DNA from: Corynebacterium tuberculostearicum
GTDB lineage: Bacteria > Actinomycetota > Actinomycetes > Mycobacteriales > Mycobacteriaceae
DNA: 64,000 bases
Reading direction: 5' to 3'
NCBI RefSeq assembly: GCF_030503735.1
Contig: NZ_CP073096.1
Coordinates: 496,001 to 560,000, forward strand
Positions 18,623-28,474 of this stretch are shown piece by piece. The notes under the pieces were generated by a model. The model did not search any database. It worked only from the letters and a program-made list of their open reading frames with translations, and was not told the origin of the DNA. Made by a program: the position numbers and the translations under genes. Position 1 is the stretch's first letter; each line of letters starts with the position of its first letter.

Positions 18623-19405
18623 CTATTCGCTGGCGAGCACGACTTCAATTTCGCGCTCGCGCAGCGCCTCTACAAAGGAATCGGGGGCGGCGGCGTCAGT
18701 AATGACGACGTCGATGTCCGCGATGGCGGCGAAGCTGACCAAATAATCATTGCCCAGCTTGCTGGAATCGCACATCACCACGACCTTGTGGGCGTTGGTG
18801 ACAAATGCGGACTTGATGGCGGCCTCTTGCGAGTCGGCCGTCGACAAGCCGTGATCCAGCGTTAGGGCATTAGTGCCGATGAAGGCGACGTCGGCGCGCA
18901 TAAGAGCCATCGTGCGCAGTGCCGTATCGCCGACGACGGCCTGGGTGATAGCGCGGACGGTACCGCCAAGCAGTTGGACGTCCGGTACACCGTTGCCCGC
19001 CAAAGATAAAGCGATGGGCAAGCTATTGGAGACAATATTAAATTGAGCTTGAGGGTACTGCTGTCCAATGAGCTCGGCGAACGCATTGATGGTGGTGCCT
19101 GCATCAAGGAAAATGCTTCCGCCGCCGCGGGGCAGAAAATCAAGGGCCGCTCGGGCAATGGCGGCCTTGGCCCCAGAGGCAGAACGTTGGCGGGTATCTA
19201 GGGTAAGCTCCGCAGTTTGGAATGACTGGGAGGCTACCGCGCCGCCGTGCACGCGATGGACAACGCCCTCGCGGTCTAGCACAGCAAGGTCGCGTCGAAT
19301 GGTCTCGGCCGTGACTTCAAAGCGTTCTGAAAGCTCGGTGACGTTGACACGGCCTTCCACCGCGGTGAGGGAAGCGATTTGGCGGCGCCGCTCTTCTGCG
19401 TACAT
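18623..19405 (-). CDS. sugR: DeoR-family regulator SugR
   Basis: Repressor of PTS and glycolytic genes, released by sugar phosphates in C. glutamicum. It has an N-terminal DeoR helix-turn-helix (VNVTELSERFEVTAETIRRD, about residues 20-39) and the recognition motif HRVHGGA. The C-terminal sugar-phosphate isomerase-like sensor shows FLDAGTT and IGTNAL. The N-terminus MYAEERRRQIASLTAVEGRV and the position between ptsI and lexA fit SugR rather than FruR. The start has a perfect AAGGAGG. A TGTCCGA copy upstream suggests autoregulation. Confidence 0.92.
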   Translation of the reverse strand: MYAEERRRQIASLTAVEGRVNVTELSERFEVTAETIRRDLAVLDREGVVHRVHGGAVASQSFQTAELTLDTRQRSASGAKAAIARAALDFLPRGGGSIFLDAGTTINAFAELIGQQYPQAQFNIVSNSLPIALSLAGNGVPDVQLLGGTVRAITQAVVGDTALRTMALMRADVAFIGTNALTLDHGLSTADSQEAAIKSAFVTNAHKVVVMCDSSKLGNDYLVSFAAIADIDVVITDAAAPDSFVEALREREIEVVLASE

Positions 19406-19769
19406 GATTCCTCCTTGGACCTAAAACATCGTTGTGTGGCGCGGGGGTGAATCGCCACCGCGTTTAGCGGAAATGAAAATCTGGCGATGCTGTTTTGCTT
19501 AAACCATTGTCTCAAAAATCGGTAATAAACGGACTAAAGCAAAAATTTGCACAGCTATGTTTTTGATAGTTGGCGCCAAAACACCTGTTCAAAAGCAGGA
19601 GTGGGAAATTGGGATTTTCGTCTCTTTTGGTGTCCGAGTCCAATTAGGTGCCAAAATGGGGGTGAATAAATGAAGGTCGCTTTCGCGTGGAGGCTAGGCA
19701 AAAATAGGCCCCGCAGACCTCATTAAAGACGGCCTGCGGGGTATAAAAATAGTGGACTTGATATTCCCT
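19406..19769. other. AT-rich control region upstream of sugR
   Basis: No gene is seen in these 364 bases. They hold the lexA terminator (19709-19741), a TGTCCGA copy at 19631 shared with the ptsI promoter region, two copies of GGYGCCAAAA (19572 and 19647), and AT-rich stretches suited to a sugR promoter on the minus strand. Confidence 0.5.
19709..19741 (-). terminator. Terminator of lexA
   Basis: CCCCGCAG pairs with CTGCGGGG across a 17-base loop. On the minus strand it is followed by CCTATTTTTG, a typical intrinsic terminator. Confidence 0.8.
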
Positions 19770-20474
19770 TTATAGCTTGCGGAAGACGGAGACGACCTTG
19801 CCCATAATTTCGGCGTCATCGCCGTTGATTGGCGCGTATGCATCATTGTGGGGAAGTAGCCATACACCGGAAGAGTCGCGGTGGAACTCCTTAACGGTGG
19901 CTTCAGAGCCATCCAGCAGGGCCGCGACGAATTCGCCTTCCTCGGCTACTGACTGGGAGCGAATGATAACCCAGTCGCCGTCGAGAATGCCGGCGTCCTG
20001 CATGGAGTCGCCGACTACCTGCAACATATACAGGTCGCCCCCGCCGACTACCTCGTCCGGCATGGGGAAGTAGGCGTCGACGTTTTCCTCGGCAGTAATG
20101 GGGGCACCGGCCGCAATGCGTCCGACGACAGGAATATAGGATACGGCGCTTGCGTCTTCTGGTATTGGCTGTTCTGCCTTGGCAGGCTTGCGTCCGGGCT
20201 TCTTTGCACCATCGTCGGTATTGAGGTGGCGGACATCAACCGCACGCGGCTTATTCGGATCGCGACGTAGGAATCCCTTTTCTTCCAGTTGCTTTAGCTG
20301 GTAGGCAACCGAGGATGTGGACTGTAGTCCTGCGGCATCACCAATTTCGCGAATGCTTGGTGGATAGCCGCGCAGCATAACGGCATCACTAATGACATTG
20401 AGGATGCGTCGTTGGCGATCGGATAGGGAAGCGTAATCGGTCTTTTCGGTGGTCTTCTTTGGCTTGCGGCCCAT
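19770..20474 (-). CDS. lexA: SOS repressor LexA
   Basis: Repressor of the DNA-damage response, self-cleaved when RecA is activated. The winged helix-turn-helix lies at about residues 38-70 ([20 protein letters not shown]). The cleavage site is Ala122-Gly123 (RIAAGAPI). The catalytic dyad is Ser157 (VVGDSMQD) and Lys195 (EATVKEF). At 234 residues it has the longer linker usual in actinobacteria. The start has AGGAG. It is divergent from the divS-like gene, with TCGAAC-type boxes between them. Confidence 0.97.
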   Translation of the reverse strand: MGRKPKKTTEKTDYASLSDRQRRILNVISDAVMLRGYPPSIREIGDAAGLQSTSSVAYQLKQLEEKGFLRRDPNKPRAVDVRHLNTDDGAKKPGRKPAKAEQPIPEDASAVSYIPVVGRIAAGAPITAEENVDAYFPMPDEVVGGGDLYMLQVVGDSMQDAGILDGDWVIIRSQSVAEEGEFVAALLDGSEATVKEFHRDSSGVWLLPHNDAYAPINGDDAEIMGKVVSVFRKL

Positions 20475-20564
20475 TGCTGGCTCCTAGGAAGGGTTCGGAT
20501 GGCTTTATCGGCGGTCTGCTAGCTGTCGGCGTTGAAAATTGCCACATGTCATTTGTAGCACGAA

Positions 20565-20580
20565 AAGTACAGATGTTCGA
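20565..20580. promoter_or_regulatory. Candidate LexA box 1
   Basis: Read on the minus strand this is TCGAACATCTGTACTT, close to the actinobacterial SOS consensus TCGAAC(A)NNNGTTCGA in its left half and centre. It lies about 90 bases ahead of lexA, suiting autoregulation. Confidence 0.6.
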
Positions 20581-20643
20581 GATTTGCGCGCAGGGGTGGA
20601 CAAGCGTTCGAAGCAGTGCTATAAATCGAACGTACCAACTAAA

Positions 20644-20659
20644 TCGAACATTATGGCGA
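20644..20659. promoter_or_regulatory. Candidate LexA box 2
   Basis: TCGAACATTATGGCGA has a perfect left half and a degenerate right half, 63 bases before the divS-like start. Additional TCGAAC or GTTCGA half-sites lie at 20606 and 20626. Confidence 0.5.
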
Positions 20660-20721
20660 CTGTTTACCGGCGTGTGTCGTGTCGGATTCCTACGGTGGGC
20701 ATAGTCGTCGAAAGGAAAATC

Positions 20722-21117
20722 ATGTCTCTGCTTACCAATTCTCGTAATGACCTGCAAACCTGTAACTCTGTAGGATCTGTAGTGGTTCCCTCTGCGTCTG
20801 TATGGGATGTGGCTCGTCACGACGGTCGGAGTGTGGGTGGCGGTGCTAATTCGCGACATATTCGAACTCTCCGAGTGGAAAATCGAACGACATATCGTTC
20901 GAATTGTATGACTGTTGGAGGCTTCGAAAAGATATCGGAAAGGCGCGGAAGCAGCGCGGGGAGGTCGAACACAGGTAATTACATATTGGGGGCGGTGTTT
21001 GGTGTCGCGGTCTTTGTGGGCACGTTGGTAGGTGGATTAGCTGGAGCGGAAGGCAGTAGTGCACCACAACCGCCGGCTTCTGAAGTGCAGCAAGTTGAAG
21101 CTGCAGTATCGCGTTAA
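20722..21117 (+). CDS. divS: DivS-like SOS cell-division suppressor
   Basis: A 131-residue protein with a polar basic N-terminus and one hydrophobic segment near the C-terminus (YILGAVFGVAVFVGTLVGGL, about residues 87-106), then a short Ala/Pro tail. Its position, divergent from lexA and upstream of nrdR, is that of C. glutamicum divS, an SOS-induced inhibitor of division. The name rests mainly on this synteny plus the TCGAAC sites. The ATG has GAAAGGA ahead of it; the frame extends upstream but through the operator region. Confidence 0.65.
   Translation: MSLLTNSRNDLQTCNSVGSVVVPSASVWDVARHDGRSVGGGANSRHIRTLRVENRTTYRSNCMTVGGFEKISERRGSSAGRSNTGNYILGAVFGVAVFVGTLVGGLAGAEGSSAPQPPASEVQQVEAAVSR
20883..20902. 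repeat. Perfect palindrome inside the divS-like gene
   Basis: TCGAACGA and TCGTTCGA flank a four-base spacer CATA. It contains two SOS half-sites and lies 160 bases into the coding region. Confidence 0.6.
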
Positions 21118-21204
21118 GAGAAGCAGTGGGAGCGAAGCCCAGTGGCCGTACAGACGTGGAAGTGAGTAAACTACTGGCGTAACAACGTCAGCGAAAGGAC
21201 CACT

Positions 21205-21663
21205 GTGTATTGCCCCTTTTGCCATAATGAGCAGTCCCGCGTCATCGACTCGCGTGTGGTCGATGCTGGAACCTCGATTCGCCGCCGGCGCGAGTGTGCT
21301 TCGTGCAAGGGGCGTTTTACCACGGTTGAGAAGGCCGTACTGCTCGTGGTGAAGCGGAACGGCTTGGCAGAGCCTTTCAGCAGGGATAAGTTGATTCGCG
21401 GCGTGAGGCGCGCCTGCCAGGGGCGAGATGTTAGCGACGATGCCCTGAAGAAACTGGCTCAAGAAGTGGAGGAGACCGTCCGTGGCCATGGCTCCTCGCA
21501 GGTAAACGCGAATGAGATTGGCCTGGCCATCTTGGAGCCATTACGTGACCTTGATGAAGTGGCTTATCTGCGCTTTGCTTCCGTGTATAAGTCTTTTGAA
21601 AGCGCTGATGACTTTGAATCCGAGATCCGGCTCATGCGGAGGCGCGACCGCGAGGATTTCTAG
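21205..21663 (+). CDS. nrdR: Transcriptional repressor NrdR
   Basis: Regulator of ribonucleotide reductase genes, sensing (d)ATP. The zinc ribbon is CPFC...CASCKGRF at residues 3-35 and the ATP-cone domain follows ([22 protein letters not shown]). Standard length, 152 residues. GTG start with GAAAGGA upstream. Its TAG stop shares the tetranucleotide CTAG with the stop of convergent hrpA. In corynebacteria nrdR follows lexA/divS, as here. Confidence 0.96.
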   Translation: MYCPFCHNEQSRVIDSRVVDAGTSIRRRRECASCKGRFTTVEKAVLLVVKRNGLAEPFSRDKLIRGVRRACQGRDVSDDALKKLAQEVEETVRGHGSSQVNANEIGLAILEPLRDLDEVAYLRFASVYKSFESADDFESEIRLMRRRDREDF

Positions 21664-24600
21664 CGCAGTTTGTCCACCGCCTTCTGGATGCGGCGGAGCG
21701 AAACCGCATGGGCTGTGCCGAGGCGTTGGGCAAAAAGGGAAACCCGAAGTTCCTCTATCATCCAGCGTACGTCCTTGACCTCCCGCGTCTTTTCGCGGCC
21801 GGCCGGTAGGTTGCGCAGGCGGTTGGACAAGTAGGCCTTGGCATTGTCGATTTCGGCCTGGCGGTCTGCATCGCGGTCTGGGTCAAGGTTCATATCCTCT
21901 AGGCGTATTCGCATAGCTTGGATATAGCGAGGCAGGTGGCGTAGGTGCGCCATGCCATGGACTGTGATGGCGTTACGCGGTAGGAGGAAGTCTAGTTGCT
22001 CACGCATGTCATCGATTGCAGGACCATCCCAGTGGGCGAGTTCCGCTCGCAGATTGGAATATTCGGCGAGTCCAGGCGCTATTGCTACTACGGCTCGGCG
22101 CACACGTCCGGAAACCTGTGGTTTGACGGTGTCTTTGAGTTTCTGGAAAGCAGTGGGAGTACGGACCGGTCCGCCGGCTTCTAGCATGAGGTCGCGGATG
22201 GCAGCGACGCGGGCGTCGTTGACCAAGCCATCGGCACCGCCGTGCGGATAGGAGTCAACGGCAACACGTTGTTGTAGCGGCAGGCCCTTGACCATTTGCG
22301 GAGGATTGACCGAAATTTCGCGCATGAGCAAGGTCAGCGTGGTAGTAACCATCGCGGCGTCTGCGGCGGCTTTGGTGGGATGAACCTTGAGCTCGACGCC
22401 ATCTTTGGTGGCGACTAGGGCGGGATAGGCCGTAACTTCGTGGCCATCGACGGTGGTAGTGACCGTGTCATCTATTGCGCCTAGAGTATCGTCGGTCCAT
22501 TCGCTAACAGCGGTGGACTCGGCGGTGCGAGAGACACGGGACACGGAGGACTTGATGTGCCCGGCCTGGCGACGAATGAGTACCGCTAGGTCGCGGTCAG
22601 AGTCGACGATCTTGCCACGTTTGTCAATCGCCCCGTAGTTCATCCGCAGGTGGGCGGGTAGCTTGCTGGCCTGGAAGTCGGTGGCGTTGATTCCTTGACC
22701 GCCGAGTTCGCGGAGGACGTCGGCAAGCTGCTGGGTGATTGGTCCTTCATAAGGGATGAGGCGGTCGATGGCGCGCTCGGCAAACTCGGGTGCGGGTACG
22801 ATGGTGCGGCGCAGGGCCTTGGGCAGGCTGCGGATGAGCTCGGTGACGAGCTCGAGGCGCAGACCCGGAACGAGCCAATCGAAGCCTTCGGTATCCAAGC
22901 CAGCGAGCATAGGAATGGGAACCATTACGGTGACGCCGTCGAGAGGATCGCCGGGCTCGAACTTGTAGGTCAGTTCGTAATCGATAGAACCCTTGCGCCA
23001 GTGGTCAGGGAAGGACTCTTCGGTGACGTCGTGGGAGTCATCGATGAGCTTAGCCGGATCGAAATCCAGCAGGTCAGGTGTGCGACGGCGTTCTTCCTTC
23101 CACCACGAGTCAAAGTGGCGGCCCGTGGTTACCTTTGCCGGAATGCGCTGGTCATAGAAATCGAAGAGCGTGTCTTCGTCCACGATGAGGCCGCGGCGGC
23201 GGGCCTTTTCTTCGTATGCGGCGGCGTCATCAAGCGCTTGAGCGTTGGCCTTGAAGAAGGCGTGGTGGGTATTCCAGTCGCCGGCGATGAGGGCGTTGCG
23301 GATGAACATATCGCGGGCAGCGGAGGGATCGACGCGGTGGTAGGGCACGGTGCGGTCGGCCACGATGGGCACGCCGTAGAGCGTGGATTTTTGGTGCGCG
23401 ATGGCGGCGGCGCGCTTGCGAGACCAGGTGGGCTCGGAGTAGTTGTGCTTGAGCAGGTCTGCACCGAGATTTTCCACCCAGGCGGGATCGATGGCGGCGA
23501 CATCGCGCGCCCAGAGGCGGGAAGTTTCTACTAGCTCGGCAGCCATGAGGAATTCGGGAGGCTTTTTTGCCAGGGCGGAGCCGGGGAATACCAGGAAGCG
23601 GGTGTTCCGCGCGCCCTGGAACTCCTTGGAATTGCCATCGCGGGCGCCGATATTGGATAGCAGGCCCGAAAGGAGGGACATGTGTATGTCATCGGAGCGG
23701 CGCTCGGTGCCTTCCTGGTAGGTCCAACCCAGCTGCTTGGCGACGTCCTTGAGCTGGCGCACCAAGTCAAACCACTCCCGGATGCGCATGTAGTGGAGGA
23801 ACTCCTGTTTCATGCGCTTGCGGAATTTATTGCCGGATTGCTCGTTGCGGGTTTGCTTGATGTAATCCCATAGCTTGAGCATGGACAAGAAATCCGAGGT
23901 CTTGTCCTTGAAGCGGGCGTGGGCTTGGTCGGCCTGGGCTTGGAAGTCGAGGGGGCGTTCCCGCACATCCTGGATGGTCATGGCGGCAACGATGACCATG
24001 ACATCATCGAGGCACCCGTTGGTGTTGGCCTCAATAAGCATGCGTGCCATGCGCGGGTCCAGGGGGATGCGGGCGACATCGTGGCCGATGGTGGTGAGCG
24101 AGGGCTTGTCCTGCTTGTCGTGGAGGGCGCCGAGCTCGTGGAGGAGCGTGAGACCATCGCGGATGGCCTTGTGCTCGGGAGGTTGGATGAAGGGGAATTG
24201 TTCGATATCACCGAGCTTGAGCGAAACCATTTGGAGGATGACACTCGCGAGGTTGGTGCGCAGGATTTCCGGGTCGGTGAACTCGGGACGGCTTTCAAAA
24301 TCTTGTTCGCTGTAGAGGCGGATGGCGATGCCGTCGGCAACGCGGCCGCAACGGCCGGAGCGCTGGTTGGCGGAGGCCTGCGAGATGGGCTCGATGGGCA
24401 ACCGCTGGACCTTGGTGCGCGTGGAATACCGTGAGATGCGGGCGGTGCCGGTATCGACGACATAGCGGATGCCGGGCACGGTAAGCGAGGTTTCGGCGAT
24501 ATTGGTGGCCAAGACGATGCGGCGGCCGCGGTGCTCGCTAAACACGCGGTGCTGCTCTTGGTTAGATAGACGGCCGAAGAGAGGAGTGACCTCGACGTTT

Positions 24601-25547
24601 CTCCACTTATTGCCTTCGATGGCCTCCATGGCATCGCGAATATCTCGTTCGCCGGGGAAGAAGCACAGGATATCGCCGTCGCCTTCGCGCATGAGCTCTT
24701 CGATGGCCTCGATCAAACCGTCGAGGGGATCTTGGTCCACGACTTTTCCGCCGGCCTCGAATTCGAGTGGCCGGTAGCGGATTTCTACGGGGTAGGTGCG
24801 TCCGGAGACCTCGATAATGGGGGCGGGGTTGCCGTCGGCGTCGGCAAAGTGGGCGGCGAAGCTTTCTGGGTCGATGGTTGCGGAGGTGATGATCACCTTG
24901 AGGTCGGGACGCTTGGGCAATAGGCGCTTCAAGTAGCCCAATAGGAAGTCGATATTGAGCGAGCGTTCGTGGGCCTCATCGATGATGATGGTGTCGTACT
25001 TATTGAGGAAGCGGTCCCGTTGCATCTCGGCGAGCAGAATGCCGTCTGTCATAAGCTTGACGGCGGTGGTCTCAGAGACGCGGTCATCGAAACGAATGGC
25101 GTAGCCGACGGACTCTCCGATTTTCTGGTCCAGTTCCGAGGCGATGCGTTCGGCCACGGTGCGGGCAGCAATGCGGCGTGGCTGGGTGTGCCCGATGAAT
25201 CCGCGGCGTCCGCGGCCCAAATCCAGACAGATTTTTGGGATCTGAGTGGTCTTACCAGAACCGGTCTCACCGGCGATGATGACGACCTGGTTATCTCTAA
25301 TGGCCGCGGCGATATCGTCCTTGCGGTCCGTGACGGGGAGGGCGTCGGGGTAGGTGATGGCGGGAACGGCGGCGTCGGTAAGTGCGACGAGCTCGGCCGC
25401 AGCGTGGATCTCAGCGCCTATCTCCTGCAGCGCCTTTGGAGCCCGGGCCTTTTTCAGGCGGCGGCGGAAGGACCGGGCTTCAGAGAGGGTGACATTGTCG
25501 AGTGCAGCGAAAAGTTCATCGCGGGAAGGGGTTTCATTCATAGTCAT
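21660..25547 (-). CDS. hrpA: ATP-dependent RNA helicase HrpA
   Basis: A 1295-residue DEAH-box helicase of the HrpA/DHX type, which in E. coli resolves stalled ribosomes. Motif I is [13 protein letters not shown], motif [11 protein letters not shown], motif III TSATID, motif [12 protein letters not shown]2, OB-fold and the long bacterial DUF3418 C-terminus follow ([20 protein letters not shown] ending). Two in-frame ATGs at the start are separated by one codon and lack a strong ribosome site. Convergent with nrdR. Confidence 0.96.
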   Translation of the reverse strand: MTMNETPSRDELFAALDNVTLSEARSFRRRLKKARAPKALQEIGAEIHAAAELVALTDAAVPAITYPDALPVTDRKDDIAAAIRDNQVVIIAGETGSGKTTQIPKICLDLGRGRRGFIGHTQPRRIAARTVAERIASELDQKIGESVGYAIRFDDRVSETTAVKLMTDGILLAEMQRDRFLNKYDTIIIDEAHERSLNIDFLLGYLKRLLPKRPDLKVIITSATIDPESFAAHFADADGNPAPIIEVSGRTYPVEIRYRPLEFEAGGKVVDQDPLDGLIEAIEELMREGDGDILCFFPGERDIRDAMEAIEGNKWRNVEVTPLFGRLSNQEQHRVFSEHRGRRIVLATNIAETSLTVPGIRYVVDTGTARISRYSTRTKVQRLPIEPISQASANQRSGRCGRVADGIAIRLYSEQDFESRPEFTDPEILRTNLASVILQMVSLKLGDIEQFPFIQPPEHKAIRDGLTLLHELGALHDKQDKPSLTTIGHDVARIPLDPRMARMLIEANTNGCLDDVMVIVAAMTIQDVRERPLDFQAQADQAHARFKDKTSDFLSMLKLWDYIKQTRNEQSGNKFRKRMKQEFLHYMRIREWFDLVRQLKDVAKQLGWTYQEGTERRSDDIHMSLLSGLLSNIGARDGNSKEFQGARNTRFLVFPGSALAKKPPEFLMAAELVETSRLWARDVAAIDPAWVENLGADLLKHNYSEPTWSRKRAAAIAHQKSTLYGVPIVADRTVPYHRVDPSAARDMFIRNALIAGDWNTHHAFFKANAQALDDAAAYEEKARRRGLIVDEDTLFDFYDQRIPAKVTTGRHFDSWWKEERRRTPDLLDFDPAKLIDDSHDVTEESFPDHWRKGSIDYELTYKFEPGDPLDGVTVMVPIPMLAGLDTEGFDWLVPGLRLELVTELIRSLPKALRRTIVPAPEFAERAIDRLIPYEGPITQQLADVLRELGGQGINATDFQASKLPAHLRMNYGAIDKRGKIVDSDRDLAVLIRRQAGHIKSSVSRVSRTAESTAVSEWTDDTLGAIDDTVTTTVDGHEVTAYPALVATKDGVELKVHPTKAAADAAMVTTTLTLLMREISVNPPQMVKGLPLQQRVAVDSYPHGGADGLVNDARVAAIRDLMLEAGGPVRTPTAFQKLKDTVKPQVSGRVRRAVVAIAPGLAEYSNLRAELAHWDGPAIDDMREQLDFLLPRNAITVHGMAHLRHLPRYIQAMRIRLEDMNLDPDRDADRQAEIDNAKAYLSNRLRNLPAGREKTREVKDVRWMIEELRVSLFAQRLGTAHAVSLRRIQKAVDKLR

Positions 25548-25653
25548 GACTAGGCACAGAGTTTACCTGCCCGCCATAAATGAGGAAAAAGTTGTTAAAG
25601 TGAAAATACTTATCCATACACTGATTCGCATTCCTTAAGGAGGAACCCCGGTT

Positions 25654-26574
25654 ATGCCGAACCCGTATTCGGGTGGAAATGGTGATTTTCCGCGCTACGA
25701 ACCGACCGATCACCCCGAGGACCGACCAAACTACGGACAGCTTCCGTCTTATGATGGCAGCCATGAAGAAAACGCCCAAGGCTATGTGGGCTACCAAGCA
25801 GGCCAGCGGCCGTTTACCGGAAAGGTCTCCGCAATAGATGCGGTTTCTTGGGCTTTTAGGACTGTCTTTGGGAATTGGAAGCTGTGGATTCTAGGAACGT
25901 TGCTTGCTGGCATTCTCTGCGTAGTCTTTTTCGCCATTTCTGGCGGAATGGGTGCTGCGACGGTGAGTGCCGAGGGTGATCTCTCTGCCAGTTACACGAT
26001 CACGCAGCCCATTTCGTGGGTGATTGGCATCGTTCTAACTCTGGTGGTTATGCGCCTGGCGCTTTTTCAGATTGATGATTCTCGCACCGGGTGGGGCTAC
26101 CTGTTTAAGAATGTGCGCTGGTGGCAGCCACTAGTCATTATGATTGTCATCGGTATTGTCATCGGTGTTGTAGCGGGTCTTATCTCGTTCCTGGCTCTGC
26201 GTGGTTCGGCGGCGAAGCTGGCTGGCGGTGCCGAGCAGCTTTCCGATGAAGAAGCGTTCACCGCCGTCATGGGCATGCTCGGCGTCATGGCTGTGATTTC
26301 GCTGATTAGCTTCTTTGTGCAGCCGCTGTTCTCCCTGATGCAGTGGTTCGCGGCTGACGGCGATAGCGTTGATGACGCCGTGAAGAAGGGCTTTCAGGCA
26401 GGTAAGAATAACTACGGTCAAATGTTGCTACTGGCAATTTTGAACTTTTTCATCATTGTGGCCGGTTTCTTGCTTTTGGGCATCGGCCTCATCGTGGCTT
26501 ATCCGGTCACACTATTGGCGCAAGCGCACATGTTCCGCCAGTGCGCGGGTCGCAACACCCTCCCGCAGGTATAG
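25654..26574 (+). CDS. Conserved polytopic membrane protein
   Basis: A 306-residue protein with a Pro/Tyr/Gly-rich cytoplasmic N-terminus (about 55 residues) and six hydrophobic segments. Motifs include AIDAVSWAFRTVFGNWKLWI and a Pro-containing FFVQPLFSLM. The layout resembles corynebacterial membrane proteins of the glycerophosphoryl-diester-phosphodiesterase membrane-domain type, but there is no catalytic part. The ATG has a perfect AAGGAGG. It is monocistronic with a strong terminator. Function unknown. Confidence 0.8.
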   Translation: MPNPYSGGNGDFPRYEPTDHPEDRPNYGQLPSYDGSHEENAQGYVGYQAGQRPFTGKVSAIDAVSWAFRTVFGNWKLWILGTLLAGILCVVFFAISGGMGAATVSAEGDLSASYTITQPISWVIGIVLTLVVMRLALFQIDDSRTGWGYLFKNVRWWQPLVIMIVIGIVIGVVAGLISFLALRGSAAKLAGGAEQLSDEEAFTAVMGMLGVMAVISLISFFVQPLFSLMQWFAADGDSVDDAVKKGFQAGKNNYGQMLLLAILNFFIIVAGFLLLGIGLIVAYPVTLLAQAHMFRQCAGRNTLPQV

Positions 26575-26586
26575 CACCAGATAGGT

Positions 26587-26622
26587 AAAGGCCACCGTTT
26601 CCCGCTTGGGACGGTGGCCTTT
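26587..26622. terminator. Bidirectional terminator
   Basis: AAAGGCCACCGT pairs perfectly with ACGGTGGCCTTT across a 12-base loop. It lies between the membrane-protein gene and convergent oxyR, with A and T tracts on both sides. Confidence 0.85.
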
Positions 26623-26678
26623 GGCGTGCTTGGCGACGCCCAGGGGCAACTAGAGGCAGTGTCCACTGCCGATTGTGG

Positions 26679-27623
26679 CTACTGCTGGGAGCGCTCTATC
26701 GCCTTGTTGTAGGCGGCGGTGATGAGCGTGCCGAATTCGCGGAATTCTTCGCTGCGGGCTGCAGAGGAGCGGAAGACGAGGCCGACCTCGCGCTCGGCTG
26801 TGACGTCGGGGGCGAAGTGGGCTACGGCTACATCCTTGCCATGGCATTCGGTCGCGAGGGCGGATTCGGGGACGAGGGTGCAGCCCAGCCCGCCCATGAC
26901 CAGCTGCATGATGGTGGTCAGGGAGGAAGCACGGGTGACGGAATTGGTGGCCTCGGCGGGGTTGATACTGGCGTGGCGGCAGAGATCGACGACCTGATCG
27001 CGCAAGCAGTGGCCGTCGTCAAGCAGCAGCAAATCCAAGTCCTTGAGCTCCGCAAGCTCGACATCCTCGCGGCCGGCGATGGGGTGATCGGGCGGGCAGA
27101 CAATGGAGAATTTCTCCGTGTAAAGCGGGCTATCGACCATGCCGGTGGCCTCGGATGGAAGGGCCATGATGGCAAGGTCCAAGTTGCCGTTGCGCAGGCG
27201 GGTAATGAGGTGCTGGGTTTGCTCCTCGACGAAGCGCGGCTCGAGCTCCGGGTAAGCCTGCGCAAGCATGGAGAGCAGATCGGGGAGGATGTAGGGGGCG
27301 ATGGTGGGGATAACGCCGATAGTCAGCGGGCCGGCAAGGGTGCCGTTGGCGCCGCGAGCGTGAGCGAGGAAGGTATCGGCTGCTTCAAGCGTTGCCTTGG
27401 CGTAGGGGAGGAGGGTCTCACCGGCCGAGGTGACGATGACTTTGCGGGTCGAGCGCTCGATAAGCTGCAAGCCCAATCCCTGTTCGAGGGCAACGAGGCC
27501 CTGGGATAGGGAGGGTTGGGAAATCTCGAGTTTGGCGGCCGCGGTACCAAAGTGCTTGTTTTCCGCAACGGTGACGAAGGTACGCAGCTGAGCAAGTGTA
27601 GGGCGGTACTCTTTATTATGCAT
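26679..27623 (-). CDS. oxyR: Hydrogen-peroxide regulator OxyR
   Basis: LysR-type sensor of peroxide. The N-terminal winged helix-turn-helix (HFGTAAAKLEISQPSLSQGL) spans about residues 24-43. The redox pair Cys206 (DDGHCLRD) and Cys215 (VVDLCRH) has the same spacing of nine as the E. coli sensor cysteines. At 314 residues it is normal length. It is divergent from ahpC-ahpD with a shared operator, so those genes are its likely targets. Confidence 0.95.
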   Translation of the reverse strand: MHNKEYRPTLAQLRTFVTVAENKHFGTAAAKLEISQPSLSQGLVALEQGLGLQLIERSTRKVIVTSAGETLLPYAKATLEAADTFLAHARGANGTLAGPLTIGVIPTIAPYILPDLLSMLAQAYPELEPRFVEEQTQHLITRLRNGNLDLAIMALPSEATGMVDSPLYTEKFSIVCPPDHPIAGREDVELAELKDLDLLLLDDGHCLRDQVVDLCRHASINPAEATNSVTRASSLTTIMQLVMGGLGCTLVPESALATECHGKDVAVAHFAPDVTAEREVGLVFRSSAARSEEFREFGTLITAAYNKAIERSQQ

Positions 27624-27624
27624 G

Positions 27625-27660
27625 CCTATTACTCTAACACTTACCTATAGGATTTGCTAT
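27625..27660. promoter_or_regulatory. Candidate OxyR operator
   Basis: Spaced CTAT/ATAG elements (27626, 27645-27650 and 27657) recall the OxyR pattern ATAG-N7-CTAT. They lie directly between the oxyR start and the ahpC -35 element. Spacing is imperfect. Confidence 0.5.
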
Positions 27661-27687
27661 TGACGCGAGCGAAAAAGATGGTATAAC
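27660..27687 (+). promoter_or_regulatory. ahpC promoter
   Basis: TTGACG (-35) and TATAAC (-10) are 16 bases apart, about 100 bases before the ahpC start. The operator abuts the -35, as expected for LysR-type activation. Confidence 0.65.
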
Positions 27688-27783
27688 TGATCGTGTTGGG
27701 CCGGATGCGGTCCGGCCCCGCTGCTTGTATGTCAAGCAGCAGGACACTTAGAGGAAAAGCCTTTGATAAAGGAGTTGAAGACT

Positions 27784-28377
27784 ATGCCTATTTTGACCGT
27801 CGGCGAGAAGTTCCCAGAGTTCAATCTCACCGCCCTGACAGGTGGCGACCTGCACAACGTCAACGCTAACCAGCCGGAGGACTACTTCGAGCAGGCATCC
27901 CTGGACAAGTACGAAGGCAAGTGGAAGGTCGTCTTCTTCTACCCGAAGGACTTCACCTTCGTCTGCCCGACCGAGATCGCTGCCTTTGGCAAGTTGGACG
28001 AGGAGTTCCAGGACCGCGATACCCAGATCCTCGGCGGCTCCACCGATAACGAGTTCGCTCACTTCAACTGGCGCGCTACCCACCCAGAGCTGAAGGAAGT
28101 TCCTTTCCCGATGTTCTCTGACGTGCGCCACGACCTCATCCGTGCACTGGGGGTAGAAAACGCTGATGGCGTTGCTGACCGCGCCACCTTCATCATCGAC
28201 CCGGATGGCGTTATCCAGTTCGTCTCCGTTACCCCGGATGCCGTTGGCCGTAACGTAGACGAGGTTCTGCGCGTGCTCGACGCCCTGCAGTCCGAAGAGG
28301 TCTGCGCTTGCAACTGGGAGAAGAACGACCCAACCAAGAACATCAACAAGATGGACGTCGTTCAGTCCGCACTCTAA
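27784..28377 (+). CDS. ahpC: Alkyl hydroperoxide reductase AhpC
   Basis: Typical two-Cys peroxiredoxin, 197 residues, reducing peroxides and peroxynitrite. Peroxidatic Cys61 lies in FTFVCPTE; resolving cysteines 174 and 176 lie in EEVCACNWEK. This is the mycobacterial pattern with an extra cysteine, where AhpD is the reductant. ATG 27784 (MPILTVGEKF) has GGAG ahead of it; a TTG seven codons upstream is less likely. Transcribed with ahpD through a hairpin. Confidence 0.97.
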   Translation: MPILTVGEKFPEFNLTALTGGDLHNVNANQPEDYFEQASLDKYEGKWKVVFFYPKDFTFVCPTEIAAFGKLDEEFQDRDTQILGGSTDNEFAHFNWRATHPELKEVPFPMFSDVRHDLIRALGVENADGVADRATFIIDPDGVIQFVSVTPDAVGRNVDEVLRVLDALQSEEVCACNWEKNDPTKNINKMDVVQSAL

Positions 28378-28398
28378 ATCTCACTGAGATGCAGGTTC

Positions 28399-28420
28399 AC
28401 CCCGCTTTCGTGGCGGGGTT
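28399..28420 (+). terminator. Intercistronic hairpin between ahpC and ahpD
   Basis: CCCCGC / GCGGGG stem with a seven-base loop followed by GTTTCC. Probably a partial terminator or RNA-stabilising structure that sets ahpC above ahpD, since no separate ahpD promoter is evident. Confidence 0.6.
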
Positions 28421-28474
28421 TCCTTTTAAATCCAGTGCAGAGAAATCCTATCAAAACCTCAAAGGAGAAAAGCT

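Noticed and set aside
20539..20721. N-terminal extension of the divS-like gene
   Set aside because: It would run through the LexA sites; ATG 20722 has a good ribosome site.
22695..23534. 280-codon plus-strand frame inside hrpA
   Set aside because: Shadow frame; composition (Gly/Val/Asp-rich) follows from antisense codons of the helicase.
26673..27509. 278-codon plus-strand frame inside oxyR
   Set aside because: Antisense shadow; OxyR redox cysteines and HTH are convincing on the minus strand.
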